Positions 1-8,734 of a stretch of 64,000 nt of DNA are shown piece after piece; the stretch's first letter is position 1; each line of letters starts with the position of its first letter. The stretch spans positions 19,081 to 83,080 of the forward strand of contig DLTN01000027.1 of assembly GCA_002500925.1 (NCBI GenBank). Reading direction: 5' to 3'. Position numbers and translations under genes: made by a program. The notes under the pieces are model-generated. The model worked only from the letters and a program-made list of their open reading frames with translations. It was not told the origin of the DNA and ran no database searches. The stretch is from Gemmatimonadales bacterium UBA7835. Lineage in GTDB: Bacteria; Gemmatimonadota; Gemmatimonadetes; Longimicrobiales; Gaopeijiaceae.

Positions 1-286
1 GCCCGCGAATAACCAAGTGCGCGCCCTTATCTCTAGCCAGATCAACTAGTAAACCGGTGAAGGACATCACTTCGATCTGCGATTCCCCTTCGAAAACCGC
101 TCGGATCAAATCCACACGATCTTGGACCTCGAATAGCCCCTCCTTCATATGGGTACTGGTCTGTGCCACCGCCACTATTACTCGGTCAGCCACCCGCAAG
201 GCTCGTCGGGCGATATCTTCGTGCCCACGTGTGATGGGATCAAATGACCCCGGATATAGAGCTACGACGGGATTAGGACGATTCAT
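1..286 (-). CDS. coaD: Phosphopantetheine adenylyltransferase, N-terminal part (cut by window edge)
   Basis: Only the first 95 codons are present; the gene runs off the left edge. CoaD transfers AMP from ATP to 4'-phosphopantetheine, the penultimate step of coenzyme A synthesis in the cytoplasm. The N-terminus reads YPGSFDPITRGH, the nucleotidyltransferase signature with the (T/H)xGH ATP-binding motif at residues 19-22. Later comes a stretch around SFTGLLVDLARDKGA, also typical of CoaD. The ATG at 286 lies 9 bases after the rsmD stop, so it is the last visible gene of the recJ-rsmD-coaD run; rsmD-coaD adjacency is common in bacteria. Identification is confident despite truncation. Confidence 0.93.
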   Translation of the reverse strand, partial: MNRPNPVVALYPGSFDPITRGHEDIARRALRVADRVIVAVAQTSTHMKEGLFEVQDRVDLIRAVFEGESQIEVMSFTGLLVDLARDKGAHLVIRG

Positions 287-295
287 GGATCCGAT

Positions 296-820
296 TCACG
301 AGCAGGTAGTCAGTGTAGTCAGTGCAGTGTCACCATAGCGACGAGTCTTCGCACCTTCTGGTAGCGACAGTAATTCACGGACAGGATGCTCTAACCAGAG
401 TTCCTTCGCAAACGGTCTTCCTTCAAATCTTTTGACTAAAGCTGAAGCATCTCCCCCTTCGTAGGGAGGATCCGCAAGCGCGATATCAAATAATCCTTCG
501 AAACGTTGGAGATATCGGAAGACGTCATCGCACACTATCTCTGTGTCTTTTTGGGCACCGAGCAGTTTCACGTTATGCCGGATAACGTTTACCGAACTTC
601 GAGCCCTATCCACGAAGATCACAGATTCGGCCCCTCGAGATAGCGACTCTAGACCAAGTGCTCCAGAGCCAGCGAACAGGTCCACAACCGTGGCACCCGA
701 CACTGATCCTCCCAAAGCAGACATCCAAGCTTCACGCACACGATCGGTCGTTGGGCGTACATCTCGCCCTCTTGGAGAGCGGAGCTGGCGACGTTTCCAC
801 CTTCCGGAGATGATCCTCAC
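296..820 (-). CDS. rsmD: 16S rRNA (guanine(966)-N(2))-methyltransferase RsmD
   Basis: A 174-residue class I SAM-dependent methyltransferase expected to methylate the exocyclic amine of G966 in 16S rRNA during 30S assembly. The family N-terminus MRIISGRWKRR is followed by RPTTDRVREA, the SAM-binding loop VDLFAGSGALGLE at about residues 46-58, and the catalytic DPPY motif at 117-120. The length is normal. The start is GTG and overlaps the recJ stop (GTGA), which argues for translational coupling with recJ. It is followed after 9 bases by coaD. Confidence 0.93.
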   Translation of the reverse strand: MRIISGRWKRRQLRSPRGRDVRPTTDRVREAWMSALGGSVSGATVVDLFAGSGALGLESLSRGAESVIFVDRARSSVNVIRHNVKLLGAQKDTEIVCDDVFRYLQRFEGLFDIALADPPYEGGDASALVKRFEGRPFAKELWLEHPVRELLSLPEGAKTRRYGDTALTTLTTCS

Positions 821-2568
821 GAGGTGGGCCTGAGATCGGAAAGCAGCGCCTGGACCCTAACCTTTCCTTGCCACTCATTGCGCTCTAGACGAAATAGTAC
901 ATCCCACTTGCCCGAGCTTAAAGAGTCTAAGTCGAAGCGATCTGCAAGACCGAATCCAATGGCATCAAGCCGTGTCCGTGATGTCGTCAATTCAGCCTTC
1001 AGATGATTCTCACCAACAATGCGAGATGCGCGAACACCCACACCGTGAACGCGGAAGACAGGCGTGGGATTTCCGATTCCATGGGGACCCAAGTAAGACA
1101 ACCAATGGACCAGCTCCAGGTCGACATCTTCAAGCTTGATGTCGAGGTCTGGACTCAGGACAGGCTGGAGTGAGTGGTGCGTCAATCTTGAACGAGCAGC
1201 TTCATTGAAGGCGAGACGGAAAGCTTCGAGTTCCCCAGCCGGAATCTCGATCCCCGCAGCCTGCTGGTGGCCTCCGAAACGGGTTAAATGTTTCGAGCAC
1301 TCTGCGATCGCGTCATAGAGGTTAAACCCGGATATAGACCGAGCGCTTCCCCTCCCTTTGTCACCTTCTACTGCTACCACCACGACCGGACGGTGTATAC
1401 GCTCGACTACCCTCGACGCCACGATGCCAACTACCCCCGGATGCCATCCTCGCTGAGCTAATACCACACCGAAATCCTTATTTGGATCGAAGCTAACCGC
1501 AAGATCTTCAAGAGCCTGATCTAGCGTCCGCTGGTCTTCGTCACGTCGGTCGCAATTCGCTTGGTCGAGTACTGTCGCGAGCTGATGAGCTTCAACGCTG
1601 TCGTCGCTCAATAGAAGTGTTAGAGCGTCAGAAGCCGCACCGATCCGTCCGACCGCGTTGATACGAGGAGCTATCTGATATCCGATTCGTCCTGCTGTGA
1701 CTTTGCCCGGGGACACTCCTGCGACTCCCAGTAAAGCTCGAAGACCCACGCTTTTCGTGTTAGAGAGTCGCTTCAGTCCGAAGGCTACCAGAATGCGGTT
1801 CTCCCCAGAAAGCGGCACCAAGTCTGCGACCGACGCGAGTGCCACCAGGTCAAGCATATCGTAGAGACCGACGAGGTCCACACCCAGCTCTCGTCCAACC
1901 AATTCCCCTAATCGGAAAGCCACCGCGGTTCCACATAACCCTTTGTCAGGATATTCGCAGTCGGGTCTCTGCGGGTTCACTACCGCGAAAGCACCCGGCA
2001 GATCTCCTCCTACGGTATGATGGTCGGTAACGATCACGTCTATTCCGACGCCTCTAGCTTCCGCAATCGTCTCATGAGCCATGGTTCCACAATCCACTGT
2101 TATCAGAAGCGTGGCTCCTACGGCACGAGCCTCCGCCAAACCATTCTCAGAAAAGTCATATCCGTCACGGACGCGATGCGGAACGAAAGGTGTCACGGAC
2201 CCACCGAGTGACTTAACCCACTGAGTCAGTAGCGCTGTAGCGCAGATCCCATCCACATCATAGTCACCGTGAATGAAAATTTTCTCATCATCCTGGATCG
2301 CCTGCGTAATCCGATTGGCTGCGATCAAGCCGTCAGCGAGGAGGATCGGATCTGAAAGCTGTTCCATCTTAGGGCGAAGAAACCGCTTCGCTTCGTCTAC
2401 CTCGGACCTTCCCCGGATAGAGAGGAGAGCGCACACCGGTTCAGGAAGCCTCAGCGCCTCTAAGAGTTCACGGACTTTCCCGGGCTCAGAGGTGGGAGGG
2501 GGCTCCCACTTTGGAGCAGGTGGCCGGAGGAGGCGGGGCTCAGCCCGACCTGAACCGGCAGGACTCAA
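817..2568 (-). CDS. recJ: Single-stranded-DNA-specific 5'-3' exonuclease RecJ
   Basis: A 583-residue DHH-family nuclease that degrades single-stranded DNA 5' to 3' in recombination and mismatch repair. Visible motifs are HGDYDVDG at about residues 100-107, the VDCG motif near 158, DHH at 182-184, the GRGSARS motif and the GGHQQAAG motif of the DHHA1 domain in the second half; an OB-like C-terminal part follows. The start used is a TTG that overlaps the upstream stop (TTGA). The first 30 residues are Pro/Arg rich and not conserved, so a slightly later start is possible. It is coupled upstream to the zinc-ribbon protein and downstream to rsmD. Confidence 0.93.
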   Translation of the reverse strand: MSPAGSGRAEPRLLRPPAPKWEPPPTSEPGKVRELLEALRLPEPVCALLSIRGRSEVDEAKRFLRPKMEQLSDPILLADGLIAANRITQAIQDDEKIFIHGDYDVDGICATALLTQWVKSLGGSVTPFVPHRVRDGYDFSENGLAEARAVGATLLITVDCGTMAHETIAEARGVGIDVIVTDHHTVGGDLPGAFAVVNPQRPDCEYPDKGLCGTAVAFRLGELVGRELGVDLVGLYDMLDLVALASVADLVPLSGENRILVAFGLKRLSNTKSVGLRALLGVAGVSPGKVTAGRIGYQIAPRINAVGRIGAASDALTLLLSDDSVEAHQLATVLDQANCDRRDEDQRTLDQALEDLAVSFDPNKDFGVVLAQRGWHPGVVGIVASRVVERIHRPVVVVAVEGDKGRGSARSISGFNLYDAIAECSKHLTRFGGHQQAAGIEIPAGELEAFRLAFNEAARSRLTHHSLQPVLSPDLDIKLEDVDLELVHWLSYLGPHGIGNPTPVFRVHGVGVRASRIVGENHLKAELTTSRTRLDAIGFGLADRFDLDSLSSGKWDVLFRLERNEWQGKVRVQALLSDLRPTS

Positions 2569-3428
2569 CCCTCTTCGTCGCCTCCGTCAACACCCGAAGC
2601 TTCTTCTTCAATGTCATCCGTGACCTCCTCAGATGACAGCTCTTCGTTGGCGTCGACTTCTGACTCTTCGTTAGTAATCACTTCATCGTCTGCGGGCCCC
2701 TCAGTCGACTCCTCCACGGGCTCTGCCGCCGCCAAAATCACGCCACACGCTTCGCACCTAATCAACCTATCCCCGTGACGGATCACGTTTTGAAGCTGCA
2801 ACGGAACCACACTGAAACAGTTAGCGCACGCACCGTCGGCCGTTAGTTCGGCTATAGCGCGGCGACGCCCACCTCCTCGGATCGCTTCGTAAATTCTAAG
2901 CTCGCCGGGGTCCATAGCTGCAGTGAAACTCTCTCTCTCTTTCTCAAGACGGGAAAGTTCGGAGCGGACCTCTTCCCGCTCGGCTAACAGCGCCTCTTTC
3001 TTCGGCTCAACGATATCGGATGCCTCCTTGTAAGCTTCCTCGAGCTCTGTCACACGCTCTTCACCCTTGCGAACCTGATCTATGAGTGTCAGGGCTTCGG
3101 TCTCATCGTTTTCTAGTGCTCGCTTCACCATCTCAAGTTCTGTCGTGACCGCCGACTCTTCTCTGAGATTTCGAACTGAGCCAATTCGCTCTTCGAGCTT
3201 CTTCACTCGCTCTCGACGTTCATCGGACGAGGTTTCGAGTCTTCGAGACTCGAGTTTCATCTCCTTCAACCTAGTTCTGCTGGTCCCAAGTTCACTCTCT
3301 AGCATGAGAGCTGGCTCTTCGATTTCCTCGAAGAGCGGGTCGAAGGTTCCAATGCGATCGCGGGCGTCGTTGATGCTCCCGTCGAGCTTCTGAAGTTCCT
3401 TTAGTCCGGTCCGCCTTTGCTGCGTCAT
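2565..3428 (-). CDS. Coiled-coil protein with C-terminal C4 zinc ribbon
   Basis: A 287-residue protein of the CT398-like / C4-zinc-ribbon family, whose role is not well defined (a nucleic-acid-associated function has been proposed for the family). Residues 1-170 are almost entirely charged heptad-like sequence rich in E, K, R and L, predicting a long antiparallel coiled coil. Cys201, Cys204, Cys225 and Cys228 form two CxxC knuckles. The tail from about 235 is a low-complexity acidic extension (E, D and S rich) that I do not expect in the minimal family. Its ATG overlaps the dnaG stop (ATGA) and its stop overlaps recJ, so it is locked between two DNA-replication and repair genes. Confidence 0.75.
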   Translation of the reverse strand: MTQQRRTGLKELQKLDGSINDARDRIGTFDPLFEEIEEPALMLESELGTSRTRLKEMKLESRRLETSSDERRERVKKLEERIGSVRNLREESAVTTELEMVKRALENDETEALTLIDQVRKGEERVTELEEAYKEASDIVEPKKEALLAEREEVRSELSRLEKERESFTAAMDPGELRIYEAIRGGGRRRAIAELTADGACANCFSVVPLQLQNVIRHGDRLIRCEACGVILAAAEPVEESTEGPADDEVITNEESEVDANEELSSEEVTDDIEEEASGVDGGDEEG

Positions 3429-5245
3429 GTCTTCGCTTCGTTCAGGTTTTTGTCGTCGGGGCTTCGGCGTGCAGCCGAAACCCAGTAATTCTCATCCAAC
3501 TCTCGAATCTCGGCGGCGAGGTGTGACTTCTCGATCACGAGTTCGAGCTTCTCCTTCTCGCTCCTGCTCCTCTCGATTTTTGCCTGGAGGTGCTTCGCAC
3601 GCCTATGTAATGCCGCTACCCGAATCCGCTTGACCGCTTTCGAAAAGATCTCATTCCCGTGCGCCAGTTCCTCTGGATCAACGAGTATCTCACGAAACCT
3701 CTGGGCCGCAACGGAATCCATTGACGGCAATGGAACTCGCGCCTCCGGGTCATCAAGAAGTGCCTGAAAGATGGCCCGGTGGTACGGATCTTCAAAGTCC
3801 TCGGACGAAATGACTTCCGCAGCTCTTTCTACCCATTCAATTCCTCGGACCATCACCTTAAGGAGATGGCGCTCAGCCCCGCCCTTGAGACTTGGTGCGT
3901 GTCCAACCCGCGATGACTCGTCAGGACGTGATCCCAGACTCCTGCTTGTCGGTCGCGGGACTTTCTTCATGTCCTCAAGCAGCGTCCCCGGCTGAACTCC
4001 AGTAGCCTTAGAAACTCGGTCCACGTAGAGATCCCGAAGTGTCGGATCGATCACCGCGCGCAGAGTAGGTAGGAGACGGTCTACAGCCGAACGCCTGCGA
4101 TCAATTGATGAGAAATAGCTCTTGTCTCCTAGGATCTGGAGCTTTCTATCCATCACGTCCATCGAATCTTTAAGGAGCGCACTAAGGCCATCTGGACCAT
4201 GAGCGCGGACGTATGTGTCCGGGTCTTCTCCCTCGGGAAAGGTCACCACGGATGGATGAACACCGGATTCGAGCAGTACGTCGCCTGCCTTGAACGTAGC
4301 CTTGAGCCCCGCTCGATCAGAATCGTAAAGCAAAAGCACCCGTTTTGTGTAGCGTGAAAGAAGCTGAGCTTGCTCTGGCGTAAGTGCCGTACCAAGAGGC
4401 GCAACAACATTCTCAAAACCCACAGCTGCTATCGAGACCGCATCCATATACCCTTCGACAATAAGTGCTTGTCCGTCACGGCGTATCGGGTTCTTAGCTC
4501 GTGACAAACCGTACAAGTTACGACCCTTGTGGTAGATGGGCGTCTCAGGAGAATTGATGTATTTCGGCCCGTCGCCAGAAGTGGTCTCCAGGATCCGTCC
4601 TCCGAAAGCGACTACCCGCCCACTTACACCCTTGATGGGAAACATCACTCGGCCACGAAACCCATCATAAGGCTCCTTACTCCGCTCAGACTGCTTCAAG
4701 AGTCCTAGCTCAAGCATTAACTGTTCTTCGAGACCATGCTTGACCGCAGCCTCACGAAACGCGCGCCATTCATCCGGGGCGTACCCGAGTTCGAAGCGCT
4801 CAGCAACTTCAGCATCAATTCCTCGACTCTCTAGGTAGGTTCGCGCATCTTGACCGACCCGTTCATCCAGAAGTTGATTTCTGAACCAATTCTGTGCGAA
4901 AGCAGTGATCTCGTAATAGGGGCGATTAGGATCTTCCTCCGGCTTTCGGCCACTGACCTCTTGAATTTCGATACCCGACCGCGCCGCCACATACTTTACG
5001 GCCTCTACGAAGTCCATCCCCTGTCGTTCCATAAGGAAATCAAACACGCTGCCTGCTTTCCCACATCCGAAGCACTTGTAGAAGCCCTTGTGAGGCACCA
5101 CGTAGAAACTGGGTGTCTTTTCGTCGTGAAATGGGCAGTTTGCTTTGAATTCCCGGCCCGCTTTCTTGAGCGACACAGACTCACCAATGATCTCTACAAT
5201 ATCGGCCCGGTCGCGTACCTCATCTATAATATGGTCAGGAATCAT
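3425..5245 (-). CDS. dnaG: DNA primase DnaG
   Basis: A 606-residue bacterial primase, normal length, that makes RNA primers at the replication fork. The CHC2 zinc finger is present at the N-terminus (Cys37, His40, Cys58, Cys61 in CPFH...CFGC). The catalytic core carries the TOPRIM acidic motifs EGYMD (about residue 265) and DSDRAG (about 313). The C-terminal part is helical and charged, fitting a helicase-binding domain. The ATG overlaps the mutS2 stop as ATGA and its own stop overlaps the zinc-ribbon gene. The usual rpsU and rpoD neighbours of dnaG are absent here. Confidence 0.96.
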   Translation of the reverse strand: MIPDHIIDEVRDRADIVEIIGESVSLKKAGREFKANCPFHDEKTPSFYVVPHKGFYKCFGCGKAGSVFDFLMERQGMDFVEAVKYVAARSGIEIQEVSGRKPEEDPNRPYYEITAFAQNWFRNQLLDERVGQDARTYLESRGIDAEVAERFELGYAPDEWRAFREAAVKHGLEEQLMLELGLLKQSERSKEPYDGFRGRVMFPIKGVSGRVVAFGGRILETTSGDGPKYINSPETPIYHKGRNLYGLSRAKNPIRRDGQALIVEGYMDAVSIAAVGFENVVAPLGTALTPEQAQLLSRYTKRVLLLYDSDRAGLKATFKAGDVLLESGVHPSVVTFPEGEDPDTYVRAHGPDGLSALLKDSMDVMDRKLQILGDKSYFSSIDRRRSAVDRLLPTLRAVIDPTLRDLYVDRVSKATGVQPGTLLEDMKKVPRPTSRSLGSRPDESSRVGHAPSLKGGAERHLLKVMVRGIEWVERAAEVISSEDFEDPYHRAIFQALLDDPEARVPLPSMDSVAAQRFREILVDPEELAHGNEIFSKAVKRIRVAALHRRAKHLQAKIERSRSEKEKLELVIEKSHLAAEIRELDENYWVSAARRSPDDKNLNEAKT

Positions 5246-7656
5246 TGTCCTTCCCGGAAGGTCGCTATCGTCACGCCCGCGCCTCCATCACCTGGGCCAC
5301 CCATGCGGAATTTCTGAACTCGGGTGTCTACCTCAAGAAGCTCGCTAACCCTCTTCCGGAGCGCACCTGTACCCATCCCATGAATGATACGAAGGTGGGA
5401 CAGATCATTGAGGATTGCATCGTCCAGGGCCCGCTGAAGCTCAAGACCCATCTCATCGACCCTCAGGCCACGGAGGTCTACCTCCAGTCTCCCATGAGAT
5501 GCTTCTGGCTTCCTCCAAGCCCCCACCCTCTTCGCCGCTGGTTCATCTATGAAGTCAATTGGCTCGACCTCCTTATCCGGCAACTCAAAGCGCATAGCTC
5601 CTACCTCTACGAGAAGCCGGTCACCTCGACGCTCCACAACTCGGCCATTTGCCCCCGTCGCATGAATACGAACACGAGCCCCCTCCTCAGCTCCGAGCGC
5701 TTCTGGCTCGTTTTTTTCATGAATCACTCCGGACTGATCATGATCAGTCCGCTTGCCTGTTACTCGACTTGCCAACTCCTTATGACTTGATGCAGATCTC
5801 TCGACTTTCTGTCTCGCAGTTCTAGAAGCTTGTTCTATGTCGCTTCCTCCTTTGACCACAGCTCTAAGTTCGGCGATTACAGATTCCACTTCGGCACGCG
5901 CATCCATAAGAAATTGGCGCGCGTCGGCTCGAGCCCGCCCTTCGGCGGTGCGCTCCGACTCCAATAAAGTCTGTTCTCTGAACTCGACATCCACTCGAAG
6001 ACGGTCAGTCCGACGTCGTTCTTCCCCTAGCTCAAGTAACAACCTATCGACCTCTTCCTCCTGTTCCTCGACCCTCTCAAGAACATCCTCCAACTTCGCC
6101 TCGCCACTATCTCGGTAGGACTCCGCCCTATCAAGGATTTGAGCGGGAAAACCCAGATTTCGCGCAATAGCCAAACCGTAGCTTCGACCTGGGCGTCCTT
6201 TCACGAGACGGTAGGTGGGCTCCATACGCTCCGTATCGAAATGCATGGAAGCATTTACGATATGACTTCCCTCGGTGTCGAGACGCTTGAGTTCCCCTAG
6301 GTGAGATGAAATGATAGTGGTAACGCCACGGTTGACGAGTTCTTCGAGGACAGCGCGAGACAATGCCGCCCCCTCTCCCGGATCAGTGCCCGTCCCCATC
6401 TCGTCAATAAGCACAAGCGATCGATCACTCGCAACGGAAACAAGGCTACGGAGATTTTCTAGATGGGCGGAAAACGTAGAAAGATTGCGTGCTATCGACT
6501 GCTCATCTCCTATATCCGCAAAAAAAGATTCGAAAACAGGCAGGCATGTACCGGGCCCAACAGGCGGAACAACCCCTGATTGTGCTAGAACCGTGATGAG
6601 ACCCGTGGCCTTGAGAAAGACACTCTTACCACCAGTATTAGGACCCGATACGACAAGGCAGCGCTCTTGATTCTCAAGGGTGAGGTCGTAGGGAATGACA
6701 GCACCCTCCTTCGATTCGACAAGGAGAGGGTGGCGCGCATCCCGGAGTGAAAGCGTCCCTGGTGCCAGACCGTTAATGCGCGGAGGCGTGGCATCCCAAA
6801 ACACAGCTGTTTGAGCACGCGCGTATAACGCATCAAAGTCCACTAAGGCTTCAAAGAGGCCCTCGAGTTCTTTCTGATGGGGAACGAGGAGATCGGTAAG
6901 CATCCGGAGAATTCGTCTGATCTCGCGCGCTTCTTCACGCTCGAGATCCCGGAGATGATTGGTTGCCTTGATCGCTATTGGCGGCTCAACGTAGAGTGTG
7001 GCTCCGGTTTGGGATTCATCATGTACGATACCACCGACTTTACCTTTACCTTCTCTCCTAAGGGGTATGACAAAGCGGCCATCTCTGATGGTGACGGATG
7101 CGTCCGGAACAACGAAACGGTCGGGCAATGAAGACAAAAGAGATTCCAACCTCTTTACGATACGGCTCCTCGAACCCTTCAGGCGCCGCCGAATCCGATC
7201 TAGATCGTCAGAAGCCGTCGAAAGCACCCCTCCCTCATCGTCGAAAGAGCGCTCGATTACCTGAAGTACCTCTCTATCGTCGATGATCTGATCACGGATC
7301 ATCGCTAGCGATGAGATATCTTCCGCTACGCTGTCTAGATGTCGTGCAAGCCCAATCCCGGTCTTGAGGATAACCCCCACCCGGAATAAATCGATCGGTT
7401 CGAGCACGACGCCAGGCGTACCAAGTTGCGTCAGTACCTCCTCGAGATCAGGGATCGGTCCTGGCGTCCATTGTGGTGAAGCGTCTACCACTCTCATGGA
7501 GGAAGCGACACGCTCCAGCTCGAGCACAATCTCATCGACGTCGTAGCTCGGCCGGAGCGCGAGTATCTGGCGGCGGCCAGCGTCACTCGTCGCTCGCGCG
7601 GCGATACGTTCTAAAACACGCTCGAACTCAAGTACCCCGAGCGCATGCTCAATCAT
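5242..7656 (-). CDS. mutS2: Endonuclease MutS2 (MutS-like ATPase with Smr domain)
   Basis: An 804-residue protein with the MutS core and a C-terminal Smr nuclease domain, a combination diagnostic for MutS2. The family is linked to suppression of homologous recombination and to rescue of collided ribosomes. The Walker A motif GPNTGGKS (about residues 337-344), the motif STFSAH and the Walker B motif DEMGTGTDPGEG are all intact. A charged coiled-coil linker follows, then the Smr domain from about 726 with VDLRGLR and HGMGTGALR (759-767). The N-terminal mismatch-recognition domain of MutS is absent, as expected. The start is supported by the family opening and lies 10 bases from yqeY. Confidence 0.95.
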   Translation of the reverse strand: MIEHALGVLEFERVLERIAARATSDAGRRQILALRPSYDVDEIVLELERVASSMRVVDASPQWTPGPIPDLEEVLTQLGTPGVVLEPIDLFRVGVILKTGIGLARHLDSVAEDISSLAMIRDQIIDDREVLQVIERSFDDEGGVLSTASDDLDRIRRRLKGSRSRIVKRLESLLSSLPDRFVVPDASVTIRDGRFVIPLRREGKGKVGGIVHDESQTGATLYVEPPIAIKATNHLRDLEREEAREIRRILRMLTDLLVPHQKELEGLFEALVDFDALYARAQTAVFWDATPPRINGLAPGTLSLRDARHPLLVESKEGAVIPYDLTLENQERCLVVSGPNTGGKSVFLKATGLITVLAQSGVVPPVGPGTCLPVFESFFADIGDEQSIARNLSTFSAHLENLRSLVSVASDRSLVLIDEMGTGTDPGEGAALSRAVLEELVNRGVTTIISSHLGELKRLDTEGSHIVNASMHFDTERMEPTYRLVKGRPGRSYGLAIARNLGFPAQILDRAESYRDSGEAKLEDVLERVEEQEEEVDRLLLELGEERRRTDRLRVDVEFREQTLLESERTAEGRARADARQFLMDARAEVESVIAELRAVVKGGSDIEQASRTARQKVERSASSHKELASRVTGKRTDHDQSGVIHEKNEPEALGAEEGARVRIHATGANGRVVERRGDRLLVEVGAMRFELPDKEVEPIDFIDEPAAKRVGAWRKPEASHGRLEVDLRGLRVDEMGLELQRALDDAILNDLSHLRIIHGMGTGALRKRVSELLEVDTRVQKFRMGGPGDGGAGVTIATFREGQ

Positions 7657-7666
7657 AGGCCAGACA

Positions 7667-8107
7667 TCAGGAGCCTAGCTCCTCCCTGACAATGCGGTTG
7701 GCTTCCTTACCCTCGAATCGTCCTCGAATGAGTGGGATGACCTGACCCATCAGGGGTCCTAACTGATCGACTCCCGACTCGATGATCTTCCTCACGATAG
7801 CGCGAACTTCATCCTCACTGAGACCTTCCGGTAGGTAGTCCGCCAATACTCTTTCCTGCGCATCCTCCTGATCCGCCAGCTCGCCCCTTCCAGCGTCTCT
7901 CATCTGCTCCGAAGCGTCGCGGCGTTGTTTTATGCCCTTGCTAACTACCTGCACCACGCCTTCATCGTCTAGCTCAACACGGGATTCGATCTCCTTGTTC
8001 TTGATCTCTGCCAACAGCGTCGACAGAACAAGAGTCCGGAGTTTATCACGACCCTTTCTTGCTTTATTTAGATCGGTCTGGATTTGGTCTCTTAGTGAGC
8101 TGGACAC
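7667..8107 (-). CDS. GatB/YqeY domain-containing protein
   Basis: A 146-residue YqeY-family protein, related to the tRNA-binding tail domain of GatB. Its exact role is not settled; it often neighbours rpsU and dnaG. The sequence shows the family pattern: an N-terminal helix bundle (SSLRDQIQTDLNKARKGRD), TLVLSTLLAEIKNKEIE, the RDASEQMRDAGRGELADQE segment, and a C-terminal GPLMGQVIPLIRGRFEGKE region. The length is typical. It sits between hinT and mutS2. I looked for rpsU in the roughly 80 bases upstream and found no room for it. Confidence 0.9.
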   Translation of the reverse strand: MSSSLRDQIQTDLNKARKGRDKLRTLVLSTLLAEIKNKEIESRVELDDEGVVQVVSKGIKQRRDASEQMRDAGRGELADQEDAQERVLADYLPEGLSEDEVRAIVRKIIESGVDQLGPLMGQVIPLIRGRFEGKEANRIVREELGS

Positions 8108-8187
8108 GCTTCACCTGCCATGGGGGCTTCGGTTCTCGTTCGGGAGACGCAGAAGGTATCTATGTGTCGCTACGGCATCAACGCAGA

Positions 8188-8538
8188 TCATCCAGGAGGC
8201 CACATTAGTTCTCGGCCTCCCAGAACGTGTGCATGTAAATGCATTACCTCTTGACCGCCGTCTGGCCCCGTGTTCAAAACTGTGCGAAACCCGGAATCCT
8301 CCAGCCCCTCGATAGATGCTACATCCCTCACCGCTGCCATAAGCTGCCCCAAGAGGGCTTCGCTATTGTCCGGTATAGTTGCTAATGACGTTACATGCTC
8401 TTTAGGAATAACAAGTACATGCACCGGAGCCTGCGGGGCTATATCCCGGAATGCTATAGTATTTTCAGTCTCGTGGACAATATCCGCCGGGATCTCGCGA
8501 CTGACTATGCGACAGAAGAGACAACTGGGGTCCTTCAT
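8188..8538 (-). CDS. hinT: HIT-family (histidine triad) purine phosphoramidase
   Basis: A 116-residue HinT-like nucleotide hydrolase acting on adenosine phosphoramidates. It starts MKDPSCLFCRI, contains ENTIAFRDIAPQAPVH and ends with the triad motif HLHAHVLGG (His100, His102, His104). The open frame extends 31 codons further upstream, but the ATG at 8538 is preceded by a strong AGGAGG site with a 6-base spacer, which decides the start. It is the first gene of the block leading to yqeY, mutS2, dnaG and recJ. A promoter candidate lies about 115 bases upstream. Confidence 0.92.
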   Translation of the reverse strand: MKDPSCLFCRIVSREIPADIVHETENTIAFRDIAPQAPVHVLVIPKEHVTSLATIPDNSEALLGQLMAAVRDVASIEGLEDSGFRTVLNTGPDGGQEVMHLHAHVLGGRELMWPPG

Positions 8539-8653
8539 GGAAGTCCTCCTAGAACTCAGGCAAACCAGCTGGGATGAATCAAGATCTATTGTGCGGGCTA
8601 GCAAGGGGCAAAACAGACGCTCGCGAATCATATGAGCAAGGATTTAGTCTTAG

Positions 8654-8682
8654 CTTTATCGTGTAAGACACTTCGGAGTCAA
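8654..8682 (-). promoter_or_regulatory. Sigma-70-like promoter candidate for hinT-yqeY-mutS2-dnaG block
   Basis: On the minus strand TTGACT (8677-8682) is separated by 16 bases from GATAAA (8655-8660), or by 17 from ATAAAG. It falls in the gap between prmA and hinT, leaving a leader of about 110 bases. The match is by eye only. Confidence 0.4.
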
Positions 8683-8734
8683 TGAACGTCAAGCCTCACA
8701 GACGGGTTCCGGAAAGATCCTCGCATGAACCCAC

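Noticed and set aside
5245..5790. Plus-strand frame of 181 codons opposite mutS2
   Set aside because: Shadow of the Smr-domain part of mutS2; the composition is that of complementary coding sequence.
8108..8187. Possible rpsU next to yqeY and dnaG
   Set aside because: The gap is about 80 bases and no S21-like frame exists; the usual neighbour is simply not here.
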